A stretch of 64,000 bases of DNA from Planctomycetota bacterium (GTDB lineage Bacteria > Planctomycetota > Planctomycetia > Gemmatales > Gemmataceae): positions 93,106-157,105 of the forward strand of contig JACPPF010000087.1 of NCBI GenBank assembly GCA_016191165.1, written 5' to 3'. A program made the position numbers and the translations under genes. The notes beneath the pieces were generated by a model. The model was not told the origin of the DNA. It was given only the letters and a program-made list of their open reading frames with translations, and made no database searches. This document shows, one piece after another, positions 16,599 to 25,101 of this stretch. How positions within the stretch are numbered: position 1 is the stretch's first letter; every line of letters starts with the position of its first letter.

Positions 16599-17933
16599 AT
16601 GTCGCAACTTCCCGATGGTTTCTGGCACGACAACGGCGTGGCAGTCTACGACTATCCGCCCCAGCACCAACCGAAGTACCAGCTTCTCGGCTGGATGCCG
16701 GTCGAAGAGTTCCGGTCGCTCAAGCTCAGCATCGCCATCAGCGGTAAGATGCTCACGCCCATCGTCGTGGACGAGGATGGCGAGATCATCGACGGGCATC
16801 ATCGAGACTTGGCTTTCGTGCAACTCACCAACGAGGGCATCAAGATCGAGAGGCCGGTGCCTCACATTCTCAAGGGCCTGTCAGAAGAAGAAAAGCGGCA
16901 CTTCGCTCTCCGGGCAAACATGGTCAGGCGGCAGATCACTCGCCAGAAGCGTCGGGAGATCATCGCCGAAGAACTGCGTCGGTCTCCCGATCTGGCCAAC
17001 CAGTGGATCGCCGAAATCTCTGGCTGCGATGGCAAGACGGTCGCCGAGGTCCGCAAGGAGCTAGAGTCACGGTCGGAGATTCCCACCGTGGCCACGTTTC
17101 GCAGGCGAGATGGCAAGACGTGCCCGGCCAAGGTGATCGTGCCACGGACGGCGAGGCAGGCCGAGGACGTTCGCAAGCACCTGAAGGTGATCGGCACGGA
17201 CGTGAGTACCTGCTCTCCGAAGATGATAAAGTTCCTCGCCGACGAAAAGGCACGAAACGAGGCAGCCGCCAGCCTACCTCCGATTACGCTCAAGGACATC
17301 GACATTCGCAACTGCTGGTTCCAAGACCTGGACCTCGCACCTGAGTCCGTCCACGCAATCATCACGGACATTCCGTGGGAGCAGGACTTCACCGAATCCG
17401 GCCAACTCGCCGAACTCGCTGCTATGGCAGATCGTGTTCTAGTTCCTGGCGGTTTCCTGGTCACGTATAGCGGCCAACTCTACCTCGACGTGGTGATGGC
17501 CGAGTTCTGCAAGAAGCTGAAGTGGGGTTGGCAGCTTTGCTCGTCCTGGGAGGGTGAAGCCTCCATCATCCACCATCGTCAGGTCGTCAACAAGCACCTG
17601 CCGATTCTGGTCTTCTCGAAAGGCGAGTGGAAGAAACGCCGGAAGTGGGTTGACCGACTTCCGCCGACGACAAAAGACAAGTCGCTCTACCGAGATCAGC
17701 GACCGCTTCCAGAGGTCGATTATCTCGTTGAGAAGTTCAGTGATCCGGGCGACCTCGTGTGCGACCCGATGCTTGGCAGCGGGTCTACAGCCATAAGCTG
17801 TTTTAGGCTGAATCGGCGGTTTGTTGGTTCAGAGATGAAAGACGACATCTTCAAGCGTGCGATGGCCCGGTTGCACAAAGAAGTCCGTAACGACGAACCA
17901 CAATCCGATCATGCTCAACAAAAGGAGATTTGA
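16599..17933 (+). CDS. ParB-like domain fused to DNA methyltransferase
   Basis: A 444-residue two-domain protein. Residues 20-130 form a ParB/Srx-like domain (MPVEEFRSLKLSIAISGKML, then DGEIIDGHHRDLAF). A helical DNA-binding middle follows, and residues 250-430 form an amino-methyltransferase: ITDIPWEQ in place of DPPY, and LVCDPMLGSGSTAIS as the SAM-binding motif. Such fusions are common in phages and integrative elements and may protect or mark element DNA. The ATG follows AAAGGAG. No restriction partner is adjacent. Confidence 0.72.
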   Translation: MSQLPDGFWHDNGVAVYDYPPQHQPKYQLLGWMPVEEFRSLKLSIAISGKMLTPIVVDEDGEIIDGHHRDLAFVQLTNEGIKIERPVPHILKGLSEEEKRHFALRANMVRRQITRQKRREIIAEELRRSPDLANQWIAEISGCDGKTVAEVRKELESRSEIPTVATFRRRDGKTCPAKVIVPRTARQAEDVRKHLKVIGTDVSTCSPKMIKFLADEKARNEAAASLPPITLKDIDIRNCWFQDLDLAPESVHAIITDIPWEQDFTESGQLAELAAMADRVLVPGGFLVTYSGQLYLDVVMAEFCKKLKWGWQLCSSWEGEASIIHHRQVVNKHLPILVFSKGEWKKRRKWVDRLPPTTKDKSLYRDQRPLPEVDYLVEKFSDPGDLVCDPMLGSGSTAISCFRLNRRFVGSEMKDDIFKRAMARLHKEVRNDEPQSDHAQQKEI

Positions 17934-18040
17934 AAAATATGGAATTGGTTTACACAGCCTTGACAGGGCCTATAGTGGTTCCCGTTGAGGTTGTTGAGGT
18001 AATCGCACGAGGACCACCAATGACGACGTTCATTTATCAG

Positions 18041-18071
18041 TTCCAGGGTGCAACCACATTGCACCCTGGAA
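18041..18071. promoter_or_regulatory. 13-bp hairpin upstream of ATPase gene
   Basis: TTCCAGGGTGCAA (18041-18053) and TTGCACCCTGGAA (18059-18071) are exact inverted repeats with a 5-base loop. They end 18 bases before the start of the ATPase gene. There is no T run, so this is an operator, a partition-like site or an mRNA hairpin and not a terminator. Confidence 0.65.
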
Positions 18072-18089
18072 CCAGAAAGAGGGTGATTT

Positions 18090-19052
18090 GTGGTCAACAT
18101 GAAGCATCGGTCGTCCTCAGTGCCCATACTCTCTGCTGCGGACCAGTTGGCCTACGCCGAACTGGACCGTCGCCTTGCTGTCGTCCGTGATCGTGTCCGT
18201 GGTGTAGCCAAGGGCCACCACACAGGGTTCTACCTGTTCGGGCGTCCCGGCACGTCGAAGACCTACACGGTACGGAAGACACTGGACGAGTTAGCGGTCC
18301 CATACTGTTACCACGATGGGCACTTGACGCCCATCGGCCTGTTTGACTTGCTCGAAGAACAGCACGACCGAGTGATTGTCCTTGATGACGTGTCGGCGAT
18401 CTTCAACCAGCAGATTGCCCTCCAGCTTCTTCTCGCCGCCCTGGGCAACCAGCCCGACGAGTCTGGCACAAGAATCGTCAAATATCGCCGTAGCCAACGG
18501 AACGAGGTCGTCCGCTTCACTGGCGGGGTGATCTGTGTTTCCAACCTGGACCTGCAAGGCGATCCGATAGTCAACGCCGTCAAAAGCCGGGTGCATTACC
18601 TGGAGTACGACCCGACCGACGAGCAACTCGCCGCCCTGATGAGGATGGTTGCGGTGAAGGGGTGGCCTGCCTCATCGCCTGTCATCAACCCGACCGAGGG
18701 TTTAGAAATTGCAGAATTCCTGATTTCCGAATCCAAGAAACTAGATGTGCGTCTCGACATGAGGCATCTAGTAGACAAGGCGTTCCCCGACTATCTCCAG
18801 CATAGAAACGGCGACGCCGAGACGCACTGGAAAGATTTGATCCGCACCACCCTGGAAGAACACCTTCTCGATCTTCACCACACGCCGGTGAAGCCTCGGT
18901 CACGCCAGGACCAGAAGGCCCTGGAGCAGCAGATCGTGCGTGAGATCGTCGGCATCTACAACACGAAGGACGAACGGCTGACTGCTTGGGATCAACGAAC
19001 AGGCAAATCTAGTCGGGCTTTTTACCGCCGTCTTCAAGAGATCGAGCGGTGA
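18090..19052 (+). CDS. AAA+ ATPase of the element core
   Basis: A 320-residue ATPase with Walker A LFGRPGTSKTYTVRK and Walker B RVIVLDDVSAIF, then sensor-like GGVICVSNLDL and a helical lid. It may load or remodel a replication or partition complex. The start is GTG at 18090 after GAGGGTG, with ATG at 18099 as an alternative. It lies between the ParB-methyltransferase and the primase genes, which favours a replication role. The exact family is not named. Confidence 0.6.
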   Translation: MVNMKHRSSSVPILSAADQLAYAELDRRLAVVRDRVRGVAKGHHTGFYLFGRPGTSKTYTVRKTLDELAVPYCYHDGHLTPIGLFDLLEEQHDRVIVLDDVSAIFNQQIALQLLLAALGNQPDESGTRIVKYRRSQRNEVVRFTGGVICVSNLDLQGDPIVNAVKSRVHYLEYDPTDEQLAALMRMVAVKGWPASSPVINPTEGLEIAEFLISESKKLDVRLDMRHLVDKAFPDYLQHRNGDAETHWKDLIRTTLEEHLLDLHHTPVKPRSRQDQKALEQQIVREIVGIYNTKDERLTAWDQRTGKSSRAFYRRLQEIER

Positions 19053-19167
19053 CAGAGTGACACTTGTCAGAAGTGTCAATGTGTCGCTGCCTTTTTTCTT
19101 TTTTTCTTGTCGCATTCATTGCGAGAAATGGAAGTGAGATGCTTACCTACTTCAAAGGAGATCAACC

Positions 19168-19389
19168 ATGACCCAGCTTCTATCAACGAAGGACTGCATT
19201 CGTCTTTTGCAAATCCCAGAACACCGATTGGTCTATGCCTATCGCACTGGCAAGCTGCCGGAACCTAGTTTCATCATCGGCGGCACGAGGGTCTTCACGA
19301 AGGACGACGTGCGACGTGTCGCCGTCTACTTCGGGATCGATCTCCGAAAACTAGACGCACAAGGAGAAACCCAAAATGTACGAAATTGA
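19168..19389 (+). CDS. small MerR/excisionase-like HTH protein
   Basis: A 73-residue protein: LLSTKDCIRLLQIPEHRLVYAYRTGKLP is a classic short DNA-binding helix-turn-helix followed by a wing (IIGGTRVFTKDDVRRVA). Proteins of this size are often excisionases or partition regulators. AAAGGAG precedes the ATG. It overlaps the next gene by 14 bases. Confidence 0.6.
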   Translation: MTQLLSTKDCIRLLQIPEHRLVYAYRTGKLPEPSFIIGGTRVFTKDDVRRVAVYFGIDLRKLDAQGETQNVRN

Positions 19390-19846
19390 AAACCCGGTTC
19401 CGAGCGATGCGGTCGAGGCTGCTCAGTGGTTCATGAGCAACCACCCCGACCACAACCCGTACTGCACGTTGCCGGAAATTGGCAAGGCGTTCGACGTAGA
19501 CGGCATCCAGGTCGCCAAGTGGCTTGGGCTGTTCGGGCTGCGGTACTGGAATGGCTACCCAACTATGACGGCGATCAAACGTGGCTTCGTAAAGCCGGAT
19601 GGGAAGAAGTGGTTGTGGAATAAGAACAGAACAACCGCCATCGTCAACGACTGCCTGTGTTCACGGACGCTGCTCGTCAAACTTCGAGGACCGATCAAAG
19701 CCAAGAAACTTGAGACCGGCGAGTGCGTTGTCGAGATGGCTGACGGGACCGAACTAGCCCGCACAAAGGAAGCAGTGGTCGCCTACGTCATTGCGGCCTG
19801 CTTGAACACGGCGACAAGAGACCCGATGTTCGCCAACCCGCAGTAA
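19376..19846 (+). CDS. conserved-looking protein, unknown
   Basis: A 156-residue protein. The N-terminus (YCTLPEIGKAFDVDGIQVAKWLGLFGLR) looks like a DNA-binding helix-turn-helix, and the C-terminal half is mixed. It is coupled to the HTH gene upstream and ends at a strong hairpin. It may regulate replication or partition; the family is not recognised. Confidence 0.5.
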   Translation: MYEIENPVPSDAVEAAQWFMSNHPDHNPYCTLPEIGKAFDVDGIQVAKWLGLFGLRYWNGYPTMTAIKRGFVKPDGKKWLWNKNRTTAIVNDCLCSRTLLVKLRGPIKAKKLETGECVVEMADGTELARTKEAVVAYVIAACLNTATRDPMFANPQ

Positions 19847-19852
19847 CACCAA

Positions 19853-19888
19853 GACCCACGGCCCCCGCAGGGGCCGTGGGTCGTTCTT
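19853..19888 (+). terminator. hairpin terminator after small HTH genes
   Basis: GACCCACGGCCCC (19853-19865) pairs with GGGGCCGTGGGTC (19870-19882) through a CGCA loop, and is followed by a short T-rich GTTCTT. The T run is poor, so termination may be partial. Confidence 0.6.
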
Positions 19889-19913
19889 CATAGGCATTTG
19901 CACAAGGATACCA

Positions 19914-21821
19914 ATGAGACATGATATGATAGTATCGTCGCCGCCGATTTTGGTGGACACGGCTCGGTACTTTCAAGAATGGTCCACTGCCAAGCTACAC
20001 GGCTACCAGACCCGGAACCAGTGGTCGCTTGAAGACCGCAAACCCATCAAGGGCGAGAAGGCATCTGCCTTCTTCATTGACCTCGAACACATCGAGGAGT
20101 TCCATCGGAAGCTGGGCGTCGGCCTCGTTGACGTAATCGACTACAACGGCCACGAGTACCGGGTGACGGCCAGGATTCCGCTCTTCCACCAGAGCCAGAC
20201 CCGACCGGCCAAGATTCAGCAGCGGACGAAAGATTACGTTCACTTTTCTCGGCTCTACAACCTGTCGCTCCACAAGTACATCGAAAATCAGGATCACTGG
20301 AAGCACCATCGCAGCCAGGAGCTTTTCGAGTCAGAACCTTGGAAGCAAAACTTTTTCGGTGTCAGCAAGATCAAAAGGCACATCAACGGTCTGGAAGTTT
20401 TGGGCGGCTTTGCCGGGGATCGGGTGAAGGTCTGCTACCTGGACCTCGATTTACACAAGGGCGAGTCAGCTTCCGTGTTTCTCGATGGTGTGCGGGTGAT
20501 CCTGGCGGCGATCCCTGAGTTGCTTCAAGACCTTCACGGTTCACGACTACACTTCCAAATCGCCGACCGGGACGCTGCTGGTATCCACGTCGGGTTCCTT
20601 CTCGATCAGCCAAGCGAGAGCGAGGATATGGCGGCGGCTGTCCGGCTCTGGCTTGGCGAACTAGCTGACCGGCACCACGAACTACATGAAGCATGGATCA
20701 CATCCGGCTTCCGACCCTGGATCAAGACGGAAGTCTTCCCGTGCAAGACCAATGGATTCAGGCTTCCTCTCTGTCGAGGCCGGACCATGCTGGTAGATCG
20801 GCCCCTGGTCCTTTTGCCCAACGGCAAGCAAGACCTGTGTGCGTTCATGGCGTTCTTAAACGGCACCACACCCACGATGCCCACCGATAACGTGGTGAAG
20901 TATCTTGCCGAACGTCTGAAAACGCCTGATCCAGCCCCGGCGAAAGTAAATCAACAAGGACCAACCAAGACCGGCCCCAGGCTGGCCACACCCAAGCCGG
21001 ACACGCTCTCACAAAAAACTAGGATTATCTGGAAAGGCCGAACCCGCCCGACCCTCGTCCGCTTCTGGCTCGGCCACTACAACCCCAAAGGATCACTGAA
21101 CGAAGTCCTGGCGGTCAACTGCCGTCTAGCTACGCTGTTTCTTCCTGAACAGGAAGAGCGAGCCGCCGAGTGCCTCGACACGTTCGTGAAGGAACTACCC
21201 GAACACGCCTGGGCCTGTTCGAGTAGACTAGAACGCCAGGATTGGGCGACGATCAGCAATGACTTGCACCGTATCCTGTCCAGAGCGTACAAGGGCACCC
21301 TGAAGCAGAAATACGAACACGAGTCGGCTCAAAAACTAAACCTTGTGGCCTCGCACTGGCGGTCCATTGGCTTCAACCCCTTCGACAAAACGACATGGCA
21401 CCAGACGGAAGAAAAGGTTAAGCTCGTGATCGACTGGACTGAAAAAGATATTGCTGACTTCCAGGTTCTACGTCATCACTTCGGGCGTGCCAGAGACATC
21501 GCACCGGTGACGCTTGTGAACCGATGCGTTGAGCTAGTCATCAGGAAGGAACAAGAAAACAAGCCAATCGCTCTGAACTACTGGCAAATCTTCTTTGAGG
21601 ACCGTTTTGGCCTTGCGTGTAGGGACACTGGCAATAGGAAGCACCAGCGTCTCGTTCAAGAGTTAATAGAACTTGGCATCATGGCAGTTACACACAAGCA
21701 CATCTACACGACTCACAAAGCGACGAAGTATGATGTTGGTCGCCGAGTATATGAGCGAAAAGGTTGGTCGCTGCATCCGCTCACCTTCGAGGAGCAGCTA
21801 GAAAGGGTGTTGGCGGCGTGA
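19914..21821 (+). CDS. AEP-type primase/replication protein
   Basis: A 635-residue protein. Residues 150-330 resemble an archaeo-eukaryotic primase: VKVCYLDLDLHKGE gives the DxD metal motif, DAAGIHVGFLL the His motif, and TNGFRLPLCRG the basic motif. The remainder contains helical, winged-helix-like DNA-binding regions (PVTLVNRCVELVIRKEQ). Primases of this type start replication in plasmids, phages and mobile elements. The ATG follows AAGGATA. The first 150 residues are of unknown role. Confidence 0.62.
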   Translation: MRHDMIVSSPPILVDTARYFQEWSTAKLHGYQTRNQWSLEDRKPIKGEKASAFFIDLEHIEEFHRKLGVGLVDVIDYNGHEYRVTARIPLFHQSQTRPAKIQQRTKDYVHFSRLYNLSLHKYIENQDHWKHHRSQELFESEPWKQNFFGVSKIKRHINGLEVLGGFAGDRVKVCYLDLDLHKGESASVFLDGVRVILAAIPELLQDLHGSRLHFQIADRDAAGIHVGFLLDQPSESEDMAAAVRLWLGELADRHHELHEAWITSGFRPWIKTEVFPCKTNGFRLPLCRGRTMLVDRPLVLLPNGKQDLCAFMAFLNGTTPTMPTDNVVKYLAERLKTPDPAPAKVNQQGPTKTGPRLATPKPDTLSQKTRIIWKGRTRPTLVRFWLGHYNPKGSLNEVLAVNCRLATLFLPEQEERAAECLDTFVKELPEHAWACSSRLERQDWATISNDLHRILSRAYKGTLKQKYEHESAQKLNLVASHWRSIGFNPFDKTTWHQTEEKVKLVIDWTEKDIADFQVLRHHFGRARDIAPVTLVNRCVELVIRKEQENKPIALNYWQIFFEDRFGLACRDTGNRKHQRLVQELIELGIMAVTHKHIYTTHKATKYDVGRRVYERKGWSLHPLTFEEQLERVLAA

Positions 21822-22628
21822 TGAGCAAAGACAAACACCAACAACCAACTTGATCTATTATAGTAAAAGATTGGTTTGTTCTTCATTTCACTGTAACGTC
21901 TTTGCGTATCCCACGTTGCGTCCCCAGCAAAAAGATACTGTTTCTTGTTGCCCTGTTGCTACGAATCCAGGGCGTTCTTCAACCTTAATAACGTCACTTC
22001 ACGACCTTGTTCCTCGATCCAGGCGTGCTTTCTCTTGCTGTTTCAGGACCGGGGGCGTCAGCCCTGACACGCAGAAGGTTGAAGGGCGGCTGTTGTATAG
22101 TTGTTGTATCATGTTTTTTGCACGGCCAGGAGCCACTTCTATTGCCGAGACGAGAGCCGAGGAGCCAAGTGAAGGAGTTCCGGTTAATAGGGAAGATGTT
22201 TCAGTGAGCATAGTGGGCCAGGATCACCGGCCCCGACAGGGGCCGGTGATCGGTCAATCTAGTAATCCCGTCTAGTAATCCCATCTGGTAGGTAGTGTGT
22301 GCATTTTGCGACATTGTAGAAGCCGAAAGGCTGTAGAAAAGCATTCCACAAGAGTAAGGAAAGGCGTCCATCTCTGCTTAGTCCATATTTCTGCATTTGT
22401 GATTTATCGTTTTCTCATTTACTGCTCTACACACGCCTTCAACGTGTATCTATATTCAACTAGAACGTGTTCTATACGCTGTGTGATATACAAATCGCCA
22501 TGTCACTATGGCACTGTTGAAACCAATTTGCAACACATTGTCATTTATGTTATACTCCCGCCTGTTGAATCGGCGACTAACCAGCCGATCTGACATCGCC
22601 CTTATTAACTTCGCAAAGGAGAACTACA
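21822..22628. other. AT-rich gap, candidate origin or centromere
   Basis: About 800 bases without a credible gene. Bases 22300-22600 are much richer in A and T than their surroundings. A 6-bp-arm palindrome TAGAACGTGTTCTA lies at 22461-22474, and a 13-bp GC hairpin at 22222-22251. Lying between a primase and a ParB gene, this is a natural place for an origin or parS-like sites, but no iterons were found by eye. Confidence 0.4.
22222..22251. terminator. GC hairpin in the primase-ParB gap
   Basis: GATCACCGGCCCC (22222-22234) pairs with GGGGCCGGTGATC (22239-22251) over a GACA loop. It shares the GGCCCC core and 13-bp arm length of the hairpin at 19853. No T run follows, so terminator function is uncertain. 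Confidence 0.45.
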
Positions 22629-23483
22629 ATGAAAAAGACAGAAAGAATGTATGTGGAACTGGACCTAGCCTCAATCGTGGGGGCCAAGGAGAACCTGCGG
22701 GATACAGTCCCGTGGTTGAGCCAGCTTGGGTATGGCATGTTCCACAACACAAAGGACAAACCGATGTCCCTGGTGTCGATGGCCTTGTCAGACGACGCTC
22801 AGGAACAAGCGGGGTTTGTCGCCCTGATCGATGAAAAGGAGCCGGGTATCAAGGAGTTGGCTGACAACATGACGACTACCGGCCAGTTAGAGCCGATTCG
22901 GGTCAGGCCGACTGACCAGAAGGGAGAATACGATCTTGTGTTTGGTGCCCGGCGTATGCTGGCTCGTATGTATATCTACGCTAAGAGTGCGGGCAAAGTG
23001 CCCGCCCGACTCACAGCGGAGATCGCAGAACACGATGGCAGGGATGCTTTGTACGCCTCAATCTCCGAGAACATTCGGGCCGAACCTAGCCCGATTGACG
23101 ATGCCCGGAGCTACGATAGGCTCAAGAAGAGTTTCAACATGACCGCAGGGGAGATTGCTGACGCTACTGGCAAAGGCGTAAAGGCTGTACGAACTCGCCT
23201 CAAGCTGTTGAGGCTGCCAAAGGAACTTCAGGAGAAGGTTCACTTGGGAAAGATCGGTGTCGAACGTGCGATCAAGCACTTCGACGGCAAAGATCAAGAT
23301 GACCAGACGGACAAGGACCGTCGCAAAGCACCGTCGCTCGCTGAGATTCGGCGGTATTATTCGGCACCACAGGATGACTTGCCGGATGAGATTCGTCCGT
23401 TAATCACCGAAGAGGTTCGCCAACTGTTTGCGTACTGGCTTGGCCTTCAATATGAACCTTGCCATGAAGAACAGGTGGTGTAG
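22629..23483 (+). CDS. ParB-like partition protein
   Basis: A 284-residue protein with a ParB/Srx nuclease-like domain: LADNMTTTGQLEPIRVRPTD, LVFGARRMLARM (the GERR-type motif) and ENIRAEPSPIDDARSY. An HTH follows (MTAGEIADATGKGVKAVRTRL). It probably binds a centromere-like site for partition or acts as a nucleoid-type regulator. The ATG follows AAAGGAG. No ParA ATPase is adjacent. It ends before a strong terminator. Confidence 0.75.
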   Translation: MKKTERMYVELDLASIVGAKENLRDTVPWLSQLGYGMFHNTKDKPMSLVSMALSDDAQEQAGFVALIDEKEPGIKELADNMTTTGQLEPIRVRPTDQKGEYDLVFGARRMLARMYIYAKSAGKVPARLTAEIAEHDGRDALYASISENIRAEPSPIDDARSYDRLKKSFNMTAGEIADATGKGVKAVRTRLKLLRLPKELQEKVHLGKIGVERAIKHFDGKDQDDQTDKDRRKAPSLAEIRRYYSAPQDDLPDEIRPLITEEVRQLFAYWLGLQYEPCHEEQVV

Positions 23484-23497
23484 TTCTCTGTAGTGGA

Positions 23498-23534
23498 GAA
23501 CCCCCGGCCTTTGTAAGAGGTCGGGGGTTCTTTT
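23498..23534 (+). terminator. rho-independent terminator after ParB gene
   Basis: GAACCCCCGGCC (23498-23509) pairs with GGTCGGGGGTTC (23519-23530), one G-T pair, followed by TTTT and GTT. It closes the plus-strand core. The following 90 bases to 23626 show no further feature. Confidence 0.8.
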
Positions 23535-23626
23535 GTTATTACCACAACGAGTTCACAGAGACCGCTCTTTTCCATTCATTCAATCATAACCTATCTCGTG
23601 TATACAATCAGGAAGCACCAAGCCGA

Positions 23627-24625
23627 CTACTGACCCATCTTCTCGAACAGCTTCGTGGTGAGCCTGATATATTCGCTCTTTCCACCGCCCAGCCGCCTCA
23701 CGCTATCACTGAGGTCATGGGAACCGCCCAGGATCACAAACCCGACCGGTCCATTCTCTAGCACGGCCTTCACCTGGGCATCGTTCCTTGCCTTTACCTT
23801 CCCAGGATCGAACCTCAGCTTACCATCCGGCGTGACAGGCTTGGCCTTGTCGAGTAGATCAGTGTCTTCAATGGGCACCACATCCTCGATCTCGCCGGTG
23901 ATGAGAAGCCTTCCAGACACACCCACTTCGAGCAAGCGGACCTCGTGTTCACGGATCATCGTCTTGATCTGGTCCTCGATCTTCCTGGCCTCGTCTCCCT
24001 TGAGGGCCTGCACATCAATCAACTGCTTCCGTAGCTGACTGACCTGATCCTTCTCCATCTTGCGAAGGACGCTGATCCTGTCCTTGTAGTTCTCCATGTC
24101 CTTCGATGAGAACCCCTCGCTGAAGACCCGCTTCAAGCCGTGGTGTTTGATGAGGCACCGGACGAGGGTCAGTTGTTCAAGCTGAACGGCGTCAAGTTCA
24201 AGCAGATGCTCCTCGTAGAGCCGGTCTAGTTCCTCATCGCCGATCTCACGGCCCAGGGCGGCACGCATGTCGATGGCGAAGGGGTTGCGTTGAACAAAGT
24301 GCCAGTCACGAAGGTGTATTAACCTGTGCGTGGGCTTGTTGGCCTTGACCAAGACCTCGACCTGGATGACGCCGGGGACGGCACGCAGGAGGTCATCTAC
24401 GTGGGCCGACAGGTCATCCAGGCGAGCCGTGATCTTCGGTTTGTAGTTGGTGAGGGCTTGAGCGGACTCGGCCTCCTGGTCGGCGACGAGCTTCCTCAGT
24501 TTCGGACGGCGGTCTTCGGTCGTTGGCTGCTGAGATGGTCGATGGCGGGTAGTGTAAATGTAGATCGCAAGGGCGACCAAGCCGACCGTCATCAGGCCCA
24601 GAGCTATAGAACCAACCCGACGCAT
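23627..24625 (-). CDS. membrane-anchored protein, unknown
   Basis: A 332-residue protein with an N-terminal anchor (IALGLMTVGLVALAIYIY) and a long, partly coiled-coil soluble domain. LIHLRDWHFVQRNP and VGFVILGGSHDLSDSVR resemble the conserved His-containing stretches of a periplasmic esterase-like superfamily (ChaN, EreA, TIKI), but I only note the resemblance. It stands alone, downstream of the repeat protein. Confidence 0.5.
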   Translation of the reverse strand: MRRVGSIALGLMTVGLVALAIYIYTTRHRPSQQPTTEDRRPKLRKLVADQEAESAQALTNYKPKITARLDDLSAHVDDLLRAVPGVIQVEVLVKANKPTHRLIHLRDWHFVQRNPFAIDMRAALGREIGDEELDRLYEEHLLELDAVQLEQLTLVRCLIKHHGLKRVFSEGFSSKDMENYKDRISVLRKMEKDQVSQLRKQLIDVQALKGDEARKIEDQIKTMIREHEVRLLEVGVSGRLLITGEIEDVVPIEDTDLLDKAKPVTPDGKLRFDPGKVKARNDAQVKAVLENGPVGFVILGGSHDLSDSVRRLGGGKSEYIRLTTKLFEKMGQ

Positions 24626-24636
24626 CTAGTCTCCCA

Positions 24637-25080
24637 TCAAATGTGCGTGTCAAGGTCATCGCTATCGTTGACCTCGTATGGCCCCAAATAAAACACCCTG
24701 TTGTGCGGGAAGGGTATCCCAGAAAAGAACCGCTCATGATACAGTTCGCCGTGTTTGGGTAGCTTGTAAAACGCAGGTTCTAGTTCCCTCCACCGCTTGC
24801 CAACAAATACCGAGTATAGACATGCCCATTCAACATTACCTCTGAGGACCGGTTCGGCCTCAACCCAGCGTCCGAACACAACCCTGCGAGCATAGAGATA
24901 TGCCCATTTCGGATGCGTTCTAATAAAGGGTTCCGCATCGACCCAGCGTGTGTTCATGAACTTGATGGCGTAGAGACAGAGCCATTTTGGGTCTTTCGAC
25001 GCAAGAATAATCTGCTCGGCCTCGCTGAAGTTCGAGTCTGGATCATTCAACACATAAAAATAAGCGGCTTTGGCGTCCAT
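24637..25080 (-). CDS. RW-EAEP repeat protein
   Basis: A 147-residue protein built from about four 20-25 residue repeats with the pattern WAYLYAxxVxxxRWxEAEPxIxxxP (RWVDAEPFIR, RWVEAEPVLR, RWRELEPAFY). Similar short repeats occur in phage and bacterial proteins of unknown role. It sits between the DUF262 gene and the anchored protein. Confidence 0.5.
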   Translation of the reverse strand: MDAKAAYFYVLNDPDSNFSEAEQIILASKDPKWLCLYAIKFMNTRWVDAEPFIRTHPKWAYLYARRVVFGRWVEAEPVLRGNVEWACLYSVFVGKRWRELEPAFYKLPKHGELYHERFFSGIPFPHNRVFYLGPYEVNDSDDLDTHI

Positions 25081-25101
25081 GATGTAAAATGCGAAGGCAC
25101 G

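Noticed and set aside
22297..22593. 98-codon ORF in the AT-rich gap
   Set aside because: No ribosome site and an odd composition; more likely noncoding.
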